This document shows, piece by piece, positions 61,188-64,000 of a DNA stretch of 64,000 bases (positions are counted from its first letter, which is position 1; each line of letters opens with the position of its first letter). This DNA comes from Mycolicibacterium celeriflavum (GTDB taxonomy: Bacteria > Actinomycetota > Actinomycetes > Mycobacteriales > Mycobacteriaceae), in contig NZ_AP022591.1 in the NCBI RefSeq assembly GCF_010731795.1, forward strand, positions 1 through 64,000, read 5' to 3'. The notes under the pieces were generated by a model. The model had not been told where the DNA came from and did not search any database. It saw nothing but the letters and a program-made list of their open reading frames with translations. The position numbers were made by a program, and so were the translations under genes.

Positions 61188-64000
61188 GTGACGATAAACG
61201 AGCAGCACCGGGTGTCCACTGACCGCACCGCGGGACCCGCGCACGCCGGTACCCACGCGCTCGTCGATCGGCTGAACGCCGGTGAACCCTATGCGGTAGC
61301 CTTCGGCGGACAGGGCGGCTCATGGCTGGAGAACCTCGAGGAATTGGTCAGCTCGGCCGGCATCGAGTCGGAGCTCAGCGAGGTGGCCGGGGAGGCCGCG
61401 CTGTTGCTCGAGCCGGTGGCCCGTGAACTGGTGGTGGTGCGGCCGATCGGCTTCGAGCCGCTGCAATGGGTACGGGCGTTGGCCGCCGACGAACCGCTGC
61501 CCCCGACCAAGCAGCTCATCACCGCGGCGATCTCCGGACCGGGCATCCTGCTCGCACAGATGGCTGCGATCCGCGCCGCCGTCCGCCAGGGACTCGATCT
61601 GTACGACGCCCCGCCGGTCGCGATGGCGGGACATTCGCAGGGCGTCATCGCCTGCGAGTCGCTGCGCACTCGGGGCGCCAAGGACGCCGAACTGCTGGCG
61701 CTGCTGCAACTGATCGGCGCGGCCGGATCACTGGTCTCGCGGCGGCGAGGCATGGTCGGCCGCGGGGACAAGTCGCCGATGGTCTCGGTGACCAACGTCG
61801 ATCCGGACCGCATCGCCGAGCTGCTCGAGGAGTTCTCCACCGACGTGCGCACGGTGCTGCCGCCGGTGCTGTCGATCCGCAACGGCCGGCGTTCGGTCGT
61901 CATCACCGGAACTCCCGAGCAACTGGGACGCTTCGAGCTGTACTGCGCCAAGATCACCGAGAAGGAAGAGGCCGAGCGCAAGAACAAGGTCCGCGGCGGC
62001 AGTGTATTCAACCCCGCCTTCAGCCAGATTCAGGTCGAGGTCGGATTCCACACCCCGCGGCTGGCGGACGGGGTCGAGCTGGTTGACCGGTGGGCCGAAA
62101 AGTGCGGTATCGACGCCAAGCTCGCGCACGAGATGACCGAGCACATCTTCGTGCGTCCGATCGACTGGGTCGCCGAGGTCGAGCGGCTGCACGAGGCCGG
62201 CGCGAAGTGGATCGTCGATCTCGGTCCGAGCGACACCGTGACGCGGTTGACTGCCCCGATCATCCGCGGCCTGGGGGTGGGCATCGTCCCCGCCGCAACG
62301 CGGGTCGGGCAGCGCAATCTGTTCACCGTCGGTGCAGAACCCGAGGTGCCGCCGGCGTGGTCGAGCTATGCGCCGACCACCGTGCAGCTGCCCGACGGCT
62401 CGGTCAAGCTGTCGACGAAGTTCACCCGGCTCACCGGACGCTCGCCGATCCTGCTGGCGGGGATGACACCGACGACCGTCGACGCCAAGATCGTCGCGGC
62501 CGCCGCCAACGCCGGTCACTGGGCCGAACTCGCTGGTGGTGGGCAGGTCACCGAGGAGATCTTCACCGACCGCATCGCCGAGCTGACCACGCTGCTCGAG
62601 CCCGGCCGTGCCGTGCAGTTCAACTCGCTGTTCCTCGATCCGTATCTGTGGAAGCTGCAAGTCGGTGGAAAACGGTTGGTGCAGAAGGCCCGTCAGTCCG
62701 GTGCGCCGATCGACGGCCTCATCGTCAGCGCAGGCATCCCGGAGCTCGAGGACGCCGTCGAACTGATCGACGAGCTCAACTCCGTCGGCATCAGCCACGT
62801 GGTGTTCAAACCCGGCACGGTCGACCAGATCAAGTCCGTCATCAAAATCGCCGCCGAGGTGCCGGGCAAGGACGTCATCGTCCACATCGAGGGTGGCCGC
62901 GCCGGCGGGCACCACTCCTGGGAAGACCTCGACGACCTGCTGCTGAACACCTACGGGGAGTTGCGCAAACTGCCCAACATCACGGTCTGCGTCGGCGGCG
63001 GAATCGGCACCCCGGAGCGCGCGGCCGAGTATCTGTCCGGGCGGTGGGCCACCGAATACGGTTTCCCGGCGATGCCGGTGGACGGCATCTTGGTGGGTAC
63101 CGCGGCGATGGCGACATTGGAGGCCACCACCTCGCCCGCCGTCAAGCAGATGCTGGTCGAGACCGGCGGCACCGACCACTGGATCAGCGCCGGAAAAGCC
63201 CAGGGCGGCATGGCTTCCAGCCGCAGCCAACTCGGTGCCGACATCCACGAGATCGACAACGCCGCATCGCGTTGCGGCCGGCTGCTCGACGAGGTCGCCG
63301 GTGACGCCGAAGCCGTGGCGGCCCGCCGCGACGAGATCATCGCCGCGATGGCCACCACCTGCAAGCCGTACTTCGGCGACGTCGGCGAGATGACCTACCG
63401 CCAGTGGCTGGCGCGCTACGTCGAATTGGCGATCGGCGACGACGACAGCACCGCCGACACCAAGCTGCCCGGCACCCCGTGGCTGGCCGACACCTGGCGC
63501 GACCGGTTCGCCGAAATGCTGCACCGCGCCGAGGCGCGCCTGCACCCGCAGGACTCCGGACCGATCGCCACGCTCTTCGGTGACGCTGCGCTGCTTGATG
63601 ATCCGGACCGGGCGATCGCCACGCTGGTGGCGCGCTATCCGGAATCGGAGACGCTGCGGTTGCACCCGGCCGACGTGCCGTGGTTCATCACGCTGTGCAA
63701 GACCCCGGGCAAGCCGGTCAATTTCGTGCCGGTCATCGACAAGGATGTGCGGCGGTGGTGGCGCAGCGACTCGCTGTGGCAGGCCCACGACGCGCGCTAC
63801 ACCGCCGACCAGGTCTGCATCATCCCCGGCACGCAGGCGGTTGCGGGCATCACCCGCGTCGACGAGCCGGTCGGTGAGCTGCTCGACCGCTTCGAGCAGA
63901 CCGCGATCGATGAGGCACTCGCCGCTGACGGCAACCCTGTGCCGGTGGTTTCGCGACGCCAGGCCCGCGCCGACGTCACCGGGCCGCTCGCGGTGGTACT
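61188..64000 (+). CDS. fas: Type I fatty acid synthase, 5' part (runs off window)
   Basis: First 937 or so codons of a protein normally about 3,080 residues. GTG 61188 is preceded by GAGGGAG. Begins VTINEQHRVSTDRT; PYAVAFGGQGGSWLENLEEL opens the acetyltransferase domain, with the active Ser in MAGHSQGVIAC near residue 150. From about residue 400 the enoyl-reductase domain follows: SPILLAGMTPTTVDAKIVAA, GGGQVTEEIF, VIVHIEGGRAGGHHSWED (FMN site), VCVGGGIGTPERAAEYL. The frame is intact to the edge. FAS-I makes C16-C26 acyl-CoAs for membrane lipids and mycolic acid synthesis. Confidence 0.97.
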   Translation, partial: MTINEQHRVSTDRTAGPAHAGTHALVDRLNAGEPYAVAFGGQGGSWLENLEELVSSAGIESELSEVAGEAALLLEPVARELVVVRPIGFEPLQWVRALAADEPLPPTKQLITAAISGPGILLAQMAAIRAAVRQGLDLYDAPPVAMAGHSQGVIACESLRTRGAKDAELLALLQLIGAAGSLVSRRRGMVGRGDKSPMVSVTNVDPDRIAELLEEFSTDVRTVLPPVLSIRNGRRSVVITGTPEQLGRFELYCAKITEKEEAERKNKVRGGSVFNPAFSQIQVEVGFHTPRLADGVELVDRWAEKCGIDAKLAHEMTEHIFVRPIDWVAEVERLHEAGAKWIVDLGPSDTVTRLTAPIIRGLGVGIVPAATRVGQRNLFTVGAEPEVPPAWSSYAPTTVQLPDGSVKLSTKFTRLTGRSPILLAGMTPTTVDAKIVAAAANAGHWAELAGGGQVTEEIFTDRIAELTTLLEPGRAVQFNSLFLDPYLWKLQVGGKRLVQKARQSGAPIDGLIVSAGIPELEDAVELIDELNSVGISHVVFKPGTVDQIKSVIKIAAEVPGKDVIVHIEGGRAGGHHSWEDLDDLLLNTYGELRKLPNITVCVGGGIGTPERAAEYLSGRWATEYGFPAMPVDGILVGTAAMATLEATTSPAVKQMLVETGGTDHWISAGKAQGGMASSRSQLGADIHEIDNAASRCGRLLDEVAGDAEAVAARRDEIIAAMATTCKPYFGDVGEMTYRQWLARYVELAIGDDDSTADTKLPGTPWLADTWRDRFAEMLHRAEARLHPQDSGPIATLFGDAALLDDPDRAIATLVARYPESETLRLHPADVPWFITLCKTPGKPVNFVPVIDKDVRRWWRSDSLWQAHDARYTADQVCIIPGTQAVAGITRVDEPVGELLDRFEQTAIDEALAADGNPVPVVSRRQARADVTGPLAVV

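Noticed and set aside
1..64000. Insertion sequences, prophage, tRNA-linked integration
   Set aside because: No transposase, integrase, tRNA-like cloverleaf or flanking direct repeats were recognised; the region looks like chromosomal catabolic DNA rather than a recent island.

Overview
The window is high-GC DNA from a mycobacterium, most likely an environmental, rapidly growing Mycolicibacterium-type species. Evidence is a complete yrbEAB-mceABCDEF operon, the 5' end of a type I fatty acid synthase gene (fas), a mycofactocin-type short-chain dehydrogenase, Mce-associated membrane proteins, many FadE/FadD/thiolase/P450 paralogues and frequent GTG starts. I see no rRNA, tRNA, transposase, prophage or CRISPR array. 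Genus and species are inferred.

From 0 to about 53.7 kb the window is one long catabolic and transport region. A leftward operon (7.1 kb to 0) carries a NuoF-like NADH reductase, a ferredoxin, an OB-fold/thiolase fusion, an alpha/beta hydrolase, two 3-hydroxyisobutyrate dehydrogenase-like proteins and a P450, most of them joined by 4-nt stop/start overlaps. A second leftward set (11.4-7.7 kb) has two ACMSD-type amidohydrolases, a Rieske protein and a C-C hydrolase-like protein. A rightward operon (11.6-21 kb) has a paired FadE set, an enoyl-CoA hydratase, a third FadE, an SDR, an F420/FMN luciferase-like protein, a sulfotransferase, a TIM-barrel isomerase and a DUF1214-like protein. A leftward operon (24.7-21.5 kb) has two SDRs (one of mycofactocin type), a 3Fe-4S ferredoxin and a P450.

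The core is the rightward operon at 25.0-39.6 kb: aldehyde dehydrogenase, CoA-transferase, HMG-CoA-synthase-like/DUF35 protein, thiolase, then YrbEA, YrbEB and MceA-F. Its genes overlap or are closely spaced, so import and CoA-ester catabolism are probably co-expressed. Beyond it (39.6-53.7 kb) come secreted proteins, a third P450 with a divergent TetR regulator, another thiolase/DUF35 pair, SnoaL-like, SDR and VOC proteins, an enoyl-CoA hydratase, two acyl-CoA synthetases, a third amidohydrolase and two Mce-associated proteins. The gene set fits uptake and beta-oxidation-type breakdown of a hydrophobic, probably alicyclic or terpenoid/steroid-like molecule. The substrate cannot be read from sequence.

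A 15-bp palindrome, GAGAATnnnATTCTC, recurs upstream of many of these units, often as two half- or full sites exactly 22 bp apart, which suggests one regulon covering the whole region. Three 62-bp inverted-repeat-bounded elements also occur.

From 53.7 kb the content changes: two convergent IspD-like genes, an LtrA-like membrane protein, a ChaB/Rho-N protein, an MFS transporter, a MerR regulator, a polyamine-type ABC binding protein, and fas running off the right edge.

Caution: about 25 reading-frame breaks occur in 12 genes, 20 of them in the first 9 kb and the rest before 22.4 kb. They are mostly single-base losses between otherwise conserved frames, so sequencing or assembly error is the likeliest cause. 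Coordinates for those genes span the reconstructed gene.
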